Shown one piece after another: positions 10,272-20,817 of a stretch of 64,000 bases of DNA (position 1 is its first letter; every line of letters begins with the position of its first letter). The position numbers and the translations under genes are program-made. The DNA lies in NCBI GenBank assembly GCA_032622095.1, contig CP136069.1, positions 203,778,690-203,842,689 of the forward strand, given 5' to 3'. The stretch is from Siphonodentalium dalli. Taxonomy: Eukaryota; Mollusca; Scaphopoda; Gadilida; Siphonodentaliidae. Under the pieces are notes generated by a model. The model did not search any database. It saw only the letters and a list, made by a program, of their open reading frames with translations, and was not told the origin of the DNA.

Positions 10272-10380
10272 TTGCTAATAGACCAGTTGATGGTAGTTCA
10301 TGTCGAGCTAACAACTGTTGTCTTGTTATCTGTAATTGAGAATGACAATGCATATAAGCTGACAAAATTGGATCACAATC
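10272..10380. repeat. Dispersed repeat U, copy 2
   Basis: It matches the copy at 8665-8800 ('gctaatagaccagttgatgg', 'ttgttatctgtaattgagaa'). Confidence 0.6.
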
Positions 10381-10456
10381 ACGATGAATACATTTACACG
10401 ATTGTATATCTAGTAATACCATTGCCATCACACCAGCCATTAATAAGACACCGTTG

Positions 10457-10493
10457 CAGGGGGTGTGGGGGGGGGGGGGGTTTCGGGGGTGAT
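10457..10493. repeat. G-rich low-complexity tract
   Basis: A G-run of about 13 bases lies within 'gggggtgtgggg...tttcgggggtg'. Its exact length is likely unreliable. Confidence 0.7.
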
Positions 10494-10499
10494 TTCTTA

Positions 10500-11280
10500 T
10501 AATTTTCAACAGTTAGAAATTTCATGCCTGGCATGTACACGAATTACAATCTCTACCAGAGCGCACCAGTCATGCTTCCTTTCTGACTCTGTAACCAGCT
10601 GGGTACTAGTACGCCGTTTCTATATTTAGCGCGTGATTTTCCAAACAAAATGACGAAAACCGATCGCCCCCGAGTCAAATTTCCTATGCGCTTTGAGAAC
10701 AATTCCCGCACTAAAAACTTAATGACAGAATGGAGGATCATGGCGGTAGTTTTGTTGATGATTTTCGCAAGCAACTCATCAAAATTGTACAAATTAGAAC
10801 TCTTGTGTTTGACTTTCCATGCGTGTTGTCGGAACGTTGTCGTCCATGTGCGTTTAGACTTTTGTGTTGATAAAATAATCTGAGAACCAAATCACACCGT
10901 TTCGAAATATAGTTCTTTGGTTCTGGTGGGACTTTCCAAACATAAGGTACGAAACCACACAAATTTTGTTTGATATCTTGTGTGCTTAATAAGGGCAGCA
11001 CTTTGCTCTGCTTGCTTAGTATATATTTTAATATCGCGGAAGTCCACCAAATGTGGGTGAAATGTCGCCGTTAGCTGCGGTCTTACCGAGTCATCAAGGG
11101 ATGTAAACCCTGCATGGAGTTTGCACGAATTATAGGTTAAAACTCGAAAGAAGAGTAAAAGATGCAATTTTTTATACCCAAGCGCAGCCATGGTAATGAG
11201 CTTGTGCAATAAAAAGGGATAAAGGGATAAAGGGGCTAACATCGTAGTACGTTAGTATGTTTAACAAACAAATTTAATTT
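10500..11280. other. Less AT-rich stretch without a recognised gene
   Basis: Composition is less AT-extreme than the surroundings and I find no repeat family. Overlapping frames of 77-116 codons exist on both strands (10553-11242), but none shows a domain, signal or repeat match. It is the best candidate for single-copy DNA in the first 15 kb. Confidence 0.35.
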
Positions 11281-11296
11281 TTTACATATAACATGT

Positions 11297-11405
11297 CACT
11301 GAGAGCTTTCCGAAGAATGGCAAAAAGCCATATTTTCGACTAAATCCTGAAAAATTACCCATAATTCTGCTGTGGTTAAGGAGTCAATTATTTAGGGCAT
11401 TACTG
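11297..11405. mobile_element. TAF foldback, right-arm fragment
   Basis: It starts exactly at the palindrome centre ('actgagagctttccg') and runs to GGGCATTACTG plus TA. The left arm is absent, as expected after replication slippage or excision at the hairpin tip. Confidence 0.85.
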
Positions 11406-11409
11406 TATG

Positions 11410-11685
11410 ATATAATGCTGCACCAGCACAGCTCCTGTCATGAAAGGGATAATTAAGGTACTGTTTAATGTTGCACCAGCACAGCTCCTTCATGAAAGGG
11501 ATAAGGCACATAGTAAACTGTAATGAGAAGTATGATATAATGCTGCACCAGCACAGCTCCCGTCATGAAAGGGATAAGTCACTGTTTAATGCTGCACCAG
11601 CAGAGCTCCCATCATGAAAGGGATAAGACACTGTTTAATGCTGCACCAGCACAGCTCCTGTCATGAAAGGGATAAGACACTGTTA
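11410..11685. repeat. Tandem array built from a PBL2 terminus, 5 copies
   Basis: Five units beginning 'tgctgcaccagcacagctcc' and ending 'gtcatgaaaggg' start near 11417, 11469, 11540, 11590 and 11639. The same sequence is the right end of the PBL2 element at 27020-27263 ('gctgcaccagcgcagctccc' then 'catcgtgaaagggttaa'). The array thus consists of repeated transposon ends. Confidence 0.88.
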
Positions 11686-11764
11686 TGTTCCAGACTCAAT
11701 AATAACTAATTATATCAATGTCAAACAGAAACTATTGATTAAATAATAAATTGCAATGAGTTTG

Positions 11765-11905
11765 TTATTAAAGGCACGGATGGCAAGTTCACGATGGGTA
11801 TTGCTGTTAAAATAGTCACATCGGTTGACAGAAAGAACATAATTATCTTAAAATATAGAGAGATTTTGTTGTTATACCAACAGATAAATATCGTGTAAAT
11901 AGTTT
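11765..11905. repeat. Dispersed repeat N, copy 1
   Basis: 'gatgggtattgctgttaaaa', a gap, 'aacagaaagaa' and 'aaaatatagagagatttt' align with segments at 34239-34390 and 41470-41540 / 42548-42660. Confidence 0.6.
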
Positions 11906-12090
11906 CTATATCACCTACTTTGCAGAAAGTAAATATGCATAATCGCCATGGTTAATGAGCGAACATCACCAACCAGTCACCTCGATTATGCATATTTACC
12001 TTCTTCTAGCCTGTTGTGCCGGGTAGCATCAGTAAATTCACCCTCTGGGGATCTCATTATGCAAATTCAGACACACTATTTCAAGACTTG
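11905..12090 (-). mobile_element. HAL1 fragment, right end with internal deletion
   Basis: The interior ('cctactttgcagaa', 'cacctcgattatgca') joins directly to the right hairpin outer arm and the end 'cacactatttcaagacttg'. The left terminus is missing. Confidence 0.72.
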
Positions 12091-12239
12091 CCTGTTATGA
12101 ATGATGGCAGGTAAGTAGGTATTATGGACCATATAATGAGCACACAACCTTAACTTTTATATCCACAATATATTTAACAAGAGATGACTACGGTCATCCG
12201 GTGCATACCCCTTGTGGCATACTGACTATAGTGTGGGCA

Positions 12240-13055
12240 TATCTATAACTTATGACTGATATACTCAGACAGATGGACCCAAAAATCAGCATTTTCATAT
12301 AAACAAAGATGAATAAAAGGTCGGTAGACCTCATGTCCGCCTCTAAGTGTCGGCTTGATACGACCGTTGTTTGCGCATAAAAACCTGTCTTTAGTGCTAG
12401 TAAACCTACATACCAAATTTAATTTCATTCAGTACACATTTACTAAAGTTATCATCCGGAAACCTCAAATTGGCAAAAATTCTAAGTAAAAAAGGGACAT
12501 AACTCTGGTGAAAATTGGCAGGCAGAACCCGAATTCGAACTTGACCTGTATTTTGCTGGGAGAAAGACACATACCAACTTTGGTTCAGATCAAATAATCC
12601 AAACTGGAGTTATCGGTCGGAAACCAAAAATGTTAACAGACGGTCAAATTCTAAGTCGTAAAAGGGCCGTAACTCATGTAAAAATAATTGGACGGAACCC
12701 ATATTAGAACTTGGCCTGTATCTTTAGCTGGGAAATACACATACCAACTTTGGTTCAGATCAAATAATCCAAACTGGAGTTATCGGTAGGAAACCAAAAA
12801 TGTTAACAGACGGTCAAATTCTAAGTCGAAAAGGGGGCATAACTCTGGTGAAAATTGACGGACGGAACCAGAGTTATGCCCCCTTTTCGACTTAGAACTT
12901 GACCTGTCTATTCTGCTAGTAAACCCACATACCAAATTTAATTTAATTTGGTTCACTCTAACTAAAGTTATCATCCGGAAACCTCGGACGCACGGACGCA
13001 CGCACGGACACACAGGCTGATTATAATAGTCCTCCGAACCTGTTGGGTCGGCGGA
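12240..13055. repeat. AQR degenerate tandem repeat with GGACG-type tail
   Basis: Units of roughly 150-190 bp carry 'caaataatccaaactggag', 'ttatcggt.ggaaacc' and 'tctaagtcg.aaaagggc'. The phrase 'actttggttcagatc' occurs twice. The segment ends in 'cggacgcacggacgcacgc' and 'tataatagtcctccgaac'. The minus-strand frame with CPCVRPCVRG is a translation of this tail, not a gene. The type is known to me from mollusc genomes; its mobility mechanism is unclear. Confidence 0.7.
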
Positions 13056-13089
13056 CAATAAGTATAGAATGAGAAACCAAAACAAAACG

Positions 13090-13232
13090 GTTGAACATGC
13101 CATTAAATGTCCTCATAGTGGGCAACTTCCATACCAAATTTCATTGAGATCCGAGCATTACTGTTCAAGTTATGACCTGAACAGACATCCGACAGACCGA
13201 AAAAGCAACATTACGGCAGATTGCGGCAGTTG
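13090..13232. repeat. AQR-type repeat fragment
   Basis: 'cctcatagtgggcaac.tccataccaaatttcattgagatcc' in sparse form matches units at 56430-56910. It ends in 'agacatccgacagaccg'. Confidence 0.55.
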
Positions 13233-13239
13233 AAGGCAA

Positions 13240-13440
13240 TTATTAGTACTCATCTGAAGTAAATAACAAATTTCAAAAATCAATATCTAATAACTCTGAG
13301 CTTTGTTTGATGGGTTCCTCGACTCGAATCAAATATTTTTTACCCACAAAGCCAAAGAAATAGTAATATAGGACCCTCTGATCGGATTGTTGTTGTTGGA
13401 ATCTGTTGAGATGGGGACCCTCTGTTCGGATTGAGTACCT
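13240..13440. mobile_element. Element J, copy 2, left-truncated
   Basis: It shares 'ctcgactcgaatcaaatatt' and the end GGATTGAGTACCT|TTAA with the copy at 9476-9918. The left terminus is not visible. Confidence 0.62.
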
Positions 13441-13445
13441 TTAAC

Positions 13446-13610
13446 TTTAGGTCGGTCATCTGCTAATTTGCTGTGAACACCCCTCCAAATGAATAATAGC
13501 CCATTCCAATGTAGACTTTAAAACTGATTTGGAAAGTCCATTAGGTATAGATAGGGTTAAACATGGATGTGATCGCAGGGAAGAGGTTAAACTTATCTTC
13601 CATTATAATG
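13446..13610. repeat. Dispersed repeat V, copy 1
   Basis: 'cccctccaaatgaataatag', 'cccattccaatgta' and 'gagtcca'-like phrases recur at 33018-33110. Confidence 0.5.
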
Positions 13611-13852
13611 CGACTAACTCACTTCTGGGATTTCAGTCTCTGTGAAGTTGTACATCTGATGGATTAACATTTTTAAGAAACTGACAGGTTAGCATTTGTT
13701 CTTGGCTCGAAAACATAAATTCTTTTTTCTCCTCAGTGAAATCTGCATATCTCATCTTTTTATGAAAGGTTTTTTTTTTTTACGTTGCCATTTGGGACAC
13801 AGAGTAACTAGCGGAGACTTAAATGTGTGGGACTGAGTTCATTGGTACTGGC

Positions 13853-14396
13853 AAAGCCTGCAAATAGTTTGTCTGTCATTTGCAGCATGAGGTCCCCAGA
13901 GATGAATTTAGTGACGCTATCCTGCATGGCGGGCTAGCATCACCAAATTCACCCACTGTGATCCTCATTCTGCTTAGGCCTCGACTTCTATGGGAGTCCT
14001 AGGATCAGATTGAAGTTCCCCAGTTGAAGTAGGTGATGTTCACCCATTAGTCACCTCAATTATGAATGAATAATGTATTGGATAAGGCATGTACACGTAC
14101 ATCTAGCATTTATAAAATACAAGGTGAACAATAGAAATACAAATACAGTGTACACACAGAATTATGCATTTTATCTTCTCCAAATTAGGGGATACAGAAA
14201 CATTCCAAAAGGGAAAAAGTTGCTAAAAACAATGTTAATTTGCGACTATAGATACTTCCCAGAAGATGAGGCCTGAGAAAATTGAGGTCCCCAGAGGGTA
14301 TATTTGTGATTCTAGCCTGCTGTGTGGGATAGCATCACTTAATTAATCCTCTGGCGACTTCATTCTGCAAATGACAGACACACTATTTGCAGACTT
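13853..14396. mobile_element. HAL1 element, long form (about 544 bp)
   Basis: Both ends carry the hairpin-forming terminal repeats. The interior is the 'A' type ('ccccagttgaag', 'gttcacccattagtcacctc', 'caaattaggggatacagaaa'). The flanking 8-mers GGTACTGG and GGTACAGG match at 7 of 8 positions, a decayed target duplication. It has no transposase. Confidence 0.82.
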
Positions 14397-14710
14397 GGTA
14401 CAGGGATTTATCCACCGCTCACTACCTCTATTGCCGACATACAGCCTGCCCAATAAACGTTACGTTTATTACATCAATGTAGCTTTATTTGGTCAACATA
14501 TCTTTATTATGTTAGTACTACTTTCATCACCTAATTGCATATGCAAATTGCACAGGTAACTTAGGGACGTCAACCGACCTAAATGACGTCAAGTGATATT
14601 GGGATGTTTTTAACGTTCATAATTCACCCCAAGTGATACAAAATTCATAAACGCATATGTGCTTCGCTCTAAAATTTCTATAAACCATTAGTACAAGGTC
14701 AGCTTTGTAT

Positions 14711-14828
14711 GTTGTTGCTTAAACTGTTTATGTCTGCTCGGGGGATTTGGCATCTGTTGGACTCGACAGAGCCTCTCCCAATAGATGCTCAAATCCCCCT
14801 CATGCACATAAACAGTTTAAGTGACAAC
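14711..14828. repeat. Foldback (inverted repeat), about 50-bp arms
   Basis: 'gcttaaactgtttatgt' at the left pairs with 'acataaacagtttaag' at the right. 'gggggatttg' and 'gcatctgttgg' pair with 'ccaatagatgc' and 'caaatcccc'. A short loop lies near 14760-14775. Confidence 0.8.
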
Positions 14829-14870
14829 ACTAGCTACATATTCTATATTTATTATATGCTTGCCTCTTAA

Positions 14871-15758
14871 AGGCCATTTAATTTTCGAGTCATCAATTAT
14901 TTAATTTTATAGTGCCTTGATATACGGTTTTATTGACCCTTTACCCAACAAACCGGCCAAAAAACGGCCAAATAAAGCTGCAACAGCCTAAATTATCTTG
15001 GGTCTGTCTCAATAAAACCATACAAATATGGATATCATTGGAACCGGCTCATTGACCACATTGTGATGGTTACAGTTATGCCATGTGCCAATGCATTCTC
15101 TTATATATGCGAGTCGACCATAGGTCGCCTCGCATATAAAAGAGGATGCATTGGCCTAAAAAAAATCTTTTTTTAACACTTTTTACCATTTTTTCTTACA
15201 TTCTTTAACAATTTTATAATTTTTAATGTGTTAAGCCAATGCATTCTCTTATATATGCGAGGCGACCTATGGTCGACTCACATATATAAGAGAATGCATT
15301 GGCACAGGGCCGTTCTGTTGGGTAAAGGGTTAACAATCTATGCCATGAAATATGATTATCATACTATAATTCATCACAATCAGAACGTCTGTGTCTCAGT
15401 AGGTGCCCATAGAGTAATAGAAAATAGCTGAAATCATAAAATCATTTCCACCGTTATGGCTCCCAGAATGCAACAGAATTTAAACTATAGTTTATTTTCA
15501 ATGGAATGGGGTATAACTCTATATCTAAATATATAGTTATTGAATTGTTATTCCCCTTCCATTGAAATCAATAAGACTTTGTGTAGAAACTTCAGTACAG
15601 AACAAACGTTGGTTTCTCAACAAAAATAACATTTTCACAGTTTATTACATCGAATAAGTTGAAAATACAATATTTTGGATCTTACTCTTTCAAATGGTAT
15701 ATAATATGGCATATATTTTATATAATGCGATCTGGGTGTTCGAAAATTAAGTGGGCCT
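14871..15758. mobile_element. TTAA-flanked element K, carrying a nested PBL1
   Basis: Inverted ends AGGCCATTTAATTTTCGA and TCGAAAATTAAGTGGGCCT lie between TTAA at 14867-14870 and 15759-15762. Without the PBL1 insertion (14937-15329) the element is about 495 bp. The right half contains a loose hairpin around 15508-15568. Confidence 0.7.
14937..15329. mobile_element. PBL1 piggyBac-like MITE, copy 3 (393 bp), nested
   Basis: It has CCCTTTACCCAACA...TGTTGGGTAAAGGG ends, right TTAA at 15330-15333 and left TTGA (one substitution). It carries two hairpin cassettes (about 15084-15155, 15233-15304). It lies in the opposite orientation to the 2595 copy. Confidence 0.9.
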
Positions 15759-15928
15759 TTAAATAGTGGAAAATTACAGAACCGTAGATTGTGATATGAG
15801 CATGTTTCTTTCCGAGTATGGTTTAATTGTTGTACTATTAAAAGTGAGAATGCCGCATAATTCAGCAAGTTCGAGCATTATATGGTGCAGAATACCTACA
15901 GATTTTTGTTTGAATACCTGAAACTTTT

Positions 15929-16002
15929 CATTAATGTCTGGAAAGAAATATTGAAATTTCAGCCGCTTGTGAAAATTTAATATTTCTTTCCAGACACGAA
16001 TG
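15929..16002. repeat. Hairpin with ~31-bp arms
   Basis: 'gtctggaaagaaatatt' pairs with 'aatatttctttccagac' and the flanks extend the pairing. The loop is about 10 bases. Confidence 0.85.
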
Positions 16003-16071
16003 AGATATATTACGGCATTCAAACAAAGACTGTATGCATTCTCTATGTACTTATCTCATATTTTTCAAGGT

Positions 16072-17316
16072 AGGTACCTCGTAATCATGGGTGTGGAGTA
16101 CCTCACAATTAGGGATGGAGACAGGTGTGGAGTACCTCATAATCAGGGGTGTGGGGTACCTCACAATTAGGGATGGATACAGGTGTGGGGTACCTAATAA
16201 TGAGGGGTGTGGGGTACCTCACAATTAGGGATGGATACAGGTGTGGGTTACCTCATAATGAGGGGTGTGGGGGTACCTCACAATTAGGGATGGATACAGG
16301 TGTGGGGTACCTCATAATCAGGGGTGTGGGGTACCTCACAATTAGGGATGGAGACAGGTGTGGGGTACCTCATAATCAGGGGTGTGGGGTACCTCACGAT
16401 TAGGGATGGAGACAGGTGTGGGGTACCTCATAATCAGGGATGTGGGGTACCTCACAATTAGCGATGGAGACAGGTGTGGGGTACCTCATAATCAGGGATG
16501 GAGACAGGTGTGGGGTACCTCATAATCAGGGATGGAGACAGGTGTGGGGTATCTTATAAACAGGGATGTAGACAGGTGTGGGGTACCTCATAAACAGGGA
16601 TGGAGACAGGTGTGGGGTACCTCGTAATCAGGGATATAGACAGGTGTGCGGTATCTCATAATTAATCAGTGGTGTGGGGTACCTCGTAATCAGGGATAGA
16701 GACAGGTGTGCGGTATCTCATAATCAATCAGTGGTGTGGGGTACCTCATAAACAGGGATGTAGACAGGTGTGGGGTACCTCATAATCAGGGATAGAGACA
16801 GGTGTGCGGTATCTCATAATCAATCAGTGGTGTGGGGTACCTCATAAACAGGGATGTAGACAGGTGTGGGGTACCTCGTAATCAGGGATAGAGACAGGTG
16901 TGCGGTATCTCATAATTAATCAGTGGTGTGGGGTACCTCATAAACAGGGATGTAGACAGGTGTGGGGTACCTCATAATCAGGGATAGAGACAGGTGTGCG
17001 GTATCTCATAATCAATCAGTGGTGTGGGGTACCTCATAAACAGGGATGTAGACAGGTGTGGGGTACCTCGTAATCAGGGATAGAGACAGGTGTGCGGTAT
17101 CTCATAATTAATCAGTGGTGTGGGGTACCTCATAAACAGGGATGTAGACAGGTGTGGGGTACCTCATAAACAGGGATAGACAGGTGTGCGGTATCTCATA
17201 ATTAATCAGTGGTGTGGGGTACCTCATAAACAGGGATGTAGACAGGTGTGGGGTACCTCGTAATCAGGGATAGAGACAGGTGTGTGGTATCTCATAATTA
17301 ATCAGGGGTGTGGGGT
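16072..17316. repeat. GGTACC-rich minisatellite with changing higher-order structure
   Basis: Units begin 'ggtgtggggtacctca'. The left part alternates 24-bp and 34-bp units (58-bp dimers). The middle is mostly 34-bp monomers with 'gggatggagacagg'. From about 16660 on, a ~95-bp higher-order unit repeats, marked by 'aatcagtggtgtggggta' near 16668, 16731, 16826, 16921, 17017, 17113 and 17208. The + strand is G-rich. Confidence 0.93.
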
Positions 17317-17319
17317 GCC

Positions 17320-17510
17320 ATAATCAAGTTCTCAACCCACTCCAGTCAGTGACAGTCTCGTCGACCCCCCCGGGCCCATCCCCGGTCGACCCAGCATTAC
17401 CCAGCATGCAAATAACTTGATTCTTCACATATGCTTCAGACAGTACAATCAGCCTTTTAAATTATGAGTATTATGACCACATGCTGTACCTGGCCTGTTT
17501 ATCTAACAAA
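17320..17510. other. No feature recognised
   Basis: There is a short C-rich stretch with a small inverted repeat 'gtcgacccc' / 'ggtcgac' at 17360-17392, and nothing else recognised. Confidence 0.4.
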
Positions 17511-17514
17511 AGCC

Positions 17515-18000
17515 TTGGCATATTATTAGTTGTGGGTGATCCAAAAAGTTCAGCTAGAGCAGACAACTGGAAGTATTATTATCTGCATCCATTATGCAAT
17601 ATAGTTTACTGGTATACCGGGGTACTTCCTAATTATGATGAAACAGTGTGAGAGTGTATGTGTACTACATGTATGTACAACTCTTGTCAGATGCAATATC
17701 CTCTTAATTACAGTAATGCCCTAAATAATTGACTCCTTAACCACAGCAGAATTATGGGTAATTGTTCAGGAATTTAGTTGGAAATATGGCTTGTTGACAT
17801 TCATCGGAAAGCTATCACTGAGAGCTTTCCGATGAATGGCAACAAGCCATATTTCCGACTAAATCCTTAAAAATTACCCATAATTCTGATGTGGTTAAGG
17901 AGTCGATTATTTAGAGCATTACTGTAGCTGCATGTCACATCTTTATTCTGCATGAAAAAATATGATATTTGTAATTGAGTTTTGAATACATATAACATAA
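17515..18000. repeat. Repeat Q, copy 1, filled by a TAF element
   Basis: 'aaaaagttcagct', 'gcatccattatgcaa', 'ctggtataccggggtacttc' and 'ctttattctgcat' recur in the same order at 18215-18451. This copy contains the TAF insertion at 17711-17924. Confidence 0.8.
17711..17924. mobile_element. TAF foldback MITE, copy 2 (214 bp)
   Basis: It runs from CAGTAATGCCC to GAGCATTACTG with TA at 17709-17710 and 17925-17926. It is a near-complete palindrome. The second Q repeat shows the same site without the element. Confidence 0.92.
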
Positions 18001-18214
18001 AACCTTGGCATTGCTGGTCTAGGAGGAACGGAGGGCATTTGGAAGTTCAAAGTAAGACAACCCCCAACCTGCCCTCACTAAATGTAGTCCCTCTAGCCAC
18101 AGTCAACCCTGCTCATAAATCGATGAGGCTGTTTTTAATAACAAATGCCCTCTTAGCAGCCAGTCCCTCTAAATATTATATTATTAATTATGGATAATTA
18201 TTATTAATTAATGG

Positions 18215-18451
18215 TAACATAAAAAGTTCAGCTGAACAACTTTATTATTCGCATCCATTATGCAACACACAGTTTTCTGGTATACCGGGTAACTTCCTAA
18301 TTATGATGAAACAATGTTAGAGTGTAGGTGCACTACACATCTTCCTGTCAGATCTAATATTGTCGTTAATTAGTTGTATGCTACAATGTATCTTTATTCT
18401 GCATTAAAAAATGCCAATGATATCATCTGTAATCAAGTTTTGACAAAAAAC
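18215..18451. repeat. Repeat Q, copy 2 (empty of TAF)
   Basis: It matches 17540-18000 but reads 'cgttaattagttgtatg' where copy 1 has TAF. Confidence 0.78.
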
Positions 18452-18459
18452 AACCTTGT

Positions 18460-18918
18460 CAAGTCTGAGTTTAGTGTGCCTGTCATTTGCAGAATGAGGT
18501 CCCCAGAGGGTGAATTTAGTGACGTTATCCTGCATAGAGGGCTAGCATCACCAAATTCACTCTCTGGAGACCTCATTCTGCATGGCATCATATGCTATGG
18601 GAGACATAGACTCTTAATAAAGTTCCCAAAATGATGAATTTTGTGATGTACACCCATTGGGAACCTCGATTATGCAAGGTGTCATCCGCCAATTTGGGAA
18701 TACAGAGAAACTAAACTAAACAAGAAATAGAATCTATCTGAAGAAGTTTCTATAGAAATTTTATAATAAAGAAACTTTACAGAGATGGGGCCTAAGCAGA
18801 ATGAGGTCCCCAGAGGATGAATTTAGTGATGCTAGCCCACTATGTGGGGGTAGTGTCACTAAATTCACCCTCTGGGGACCTCATTCTGTAAATGACAGGC
18901 ACACTATTCTCAGACCTG
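18460..18918. mobile_element. HAL1 element, subtype B (459 bp), with 8-bp target duplication
   Basis: It runs from CAAGTCTGAGTTTAGTGTGC to TCAGACCTG. Exact 8-bp duplication AACCTTGT lies at 18452-18459 and 18919-18926. The interior is the 'B' type ('cacccattgggaacctcgat', 'ccaatttgggaatacagag', 'gaagaagtttctatag'), clearly different from the A type. Hairpin terminal repeats lie on both sides. Confidence 0.92.
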
Positions 18919-19061
18919 AACCTTGTCATTACATGAGCGGCTACATACTATGGAATAGATGTTATTATCCCTTAATGTAAACAATAAGAGTTGTGAAGAT
19001 CGAGGCATAAGCTTCTGACAAAAAGCAACCTTGACATCAATCACTACTAAGAGGCTGCTAC

Positions 19062-20636
19062 CGACTTCATCAGGGGCGCTTCCAATACCGACTTCATCAG
19101 GGGCGCTTCCAATACCGACTTCATCAGGGGCGCTTCCAATACCTACTTCATCAGGGGCGCTTCCAATACCGACTTCATCAGGGGCGCTTCCAATACCGAC
19201 TTCATCAGGGGCGCTTCCAATACCTACTTCATCAGGGGCGCTTCCAATACCGACTTCATCAGGGGCGCTTCCAATACCGACTTCATCAGGGGCGCTTCCA
19301 ATACCGACTTCATCAGGGGCGCTTCCAATACCGACTTCATCAGGGGCGCCTCCAATACCGACTTCATCAGGGGGCACTTCCAATACCGACTTCATCAGGG
19401 GGCGCTTCCAATACCGACTTCATCAGGGGCGCTTCCAATACCGACTTCATCAGGGGCGCTTCCAATACCGACTTCATCAGGGGCGCCTCCAATACCGACT
19501 TCATCAGGGGGCACTTCCAATACCGACTTCATCAGGGGCGCTTCCAATACCGACTTCATCAGGGGCGCTTCCAATACCTACTTCATCAGGGGCGCTTCCA
19601 ATACCGACTTCATCAGGGGCGCTTCCAATACCGACTTCATCAGGGGCGCTTCCAATACCGACTTCATCAGGGGCGCTTCCAATACCGACTTCATCAGGGG
19701 CGCCTCCAATACCGACTTCATCAGGGGGCACTTCCAATACCGACTTCATCAGGGGGCGCTTCCAATACCGACTTCATCAGGGGCGCTTCCAATACCGACT
19801 TCATCAGGGGCGCTTCCAATACCGACTTCATCAGGGGCGCTTCTAATACCGACTTCATCAGGGGCGCTTCCAATACCGACATCATCAGGGGCGCTTCCAA
19901 TACCGACTTCATCAGGGGGCGCCTCCAATACCGACTTCATCAGGGGGCACTTCCAATACCGACTTCATCAGGGGCACTTCCAATACCGACTTCATCAGGG
20001 GCGCCTCCAATACCGACTTCATCAGGGGCGCTTCCAATACCGACTTAATCAGGGGCGCGTCCAATACCGACTTAATCAGGGGCGCTTCCAATACCGACTT
20101 CATCAGGGGCGCGTCCAATACCGACTTCATCAGGGGTGCTTCTAATACCGACTTCATCAGGGGTGCTTCCAATACCGACTTCATCAGGGGTGCTTCCAAT
20201 ACCGACTTCATCAGGGGCGCTTCCAATACCGACTTCATCAGGGGGCGCTTCCAATACCGACTTCATCAGGGGCGCTTCCAATACCGACTTCATCAGGGGC
20301 GCTTCTAATATCGACTTCATCAGGGGCGCTTCCAATACCGACTTCATCAGGGGCGCTTCCAATACCGACTTCATCAGGGGCGCTTCCAATACCGACTTCA
20401 TCAGGGGGTGCTTCCAATACCGACTTCATCAGGGGCGATTCCAATACCGACTTCATCAGGGGGCGCTTCCAATACCGACTTCATCAGGGGCGCTTCCAAT
20501 ACCGACTTCATCAGGGGGCGCTTCCAATACCGACTTCATCAGGGGCGCTTCCAATACCGACTTCATCAGGGGCGCTTCCAATACCGACTTCATCAGGGGC
20601 GCTTCCAATACCGACTTCATCAGGGGCGCTTCCAAT
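19062..20636. repeat. 27-bp tandem array, block 1 (about 58 copies)
   Basis: The unit is 'gacttcatcaggggcgcttc' plus 'caatacc' (27 bp). Some units have an extra G (28 bp). A variant marker, 'ggcgcctccaatacc' followed by 'gggggcacttcc', recurs near 19346, 19488, 19700 and 19919, showing block duplication. All frames stay open on both strands until a 28-bp unit shifts them (TSSGALPIP; MKSVLEAPL), so the 81-271-codon frames are artefacts. Confidence 0.95.
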
Positions 20637-20817
20637 GTGAGATTGTGATTATTAGATATACAGTATAGAAACAGTCTATATATTGACAAAGGTGAAACAG
20701 ACTATAGTGTGATGTAAAAAGGAGGGAACAACCAAGATGGCCATTGAAGGTGAAAGGAAAATAGTGTTTCCAGGTTGTTCATCCATAAGTATTTGATAAC
20801 CATTCTACCTAAGTTTC
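20637..20817. other. Non-repeat spacer inside the 27-bp array
   Basis: About 180 bp of ordinary sequence separates the two array blocks. I do not recognise it elsewhere in the window. Confidence 0.8.

Noticed and set aside
10553-11242. Possible gene 5' region in a less AT-rich stretch
   Set aside because: Short overlapping frames occur on both strands without motif, splice pattern or homology that I can support.
12780-13103. 107-codon minus frame with CPCVRPCVRG motif
   Set aside because: The motif is a translation of the GGACG-type tail of a dispersed repeat and recurs in other copies.
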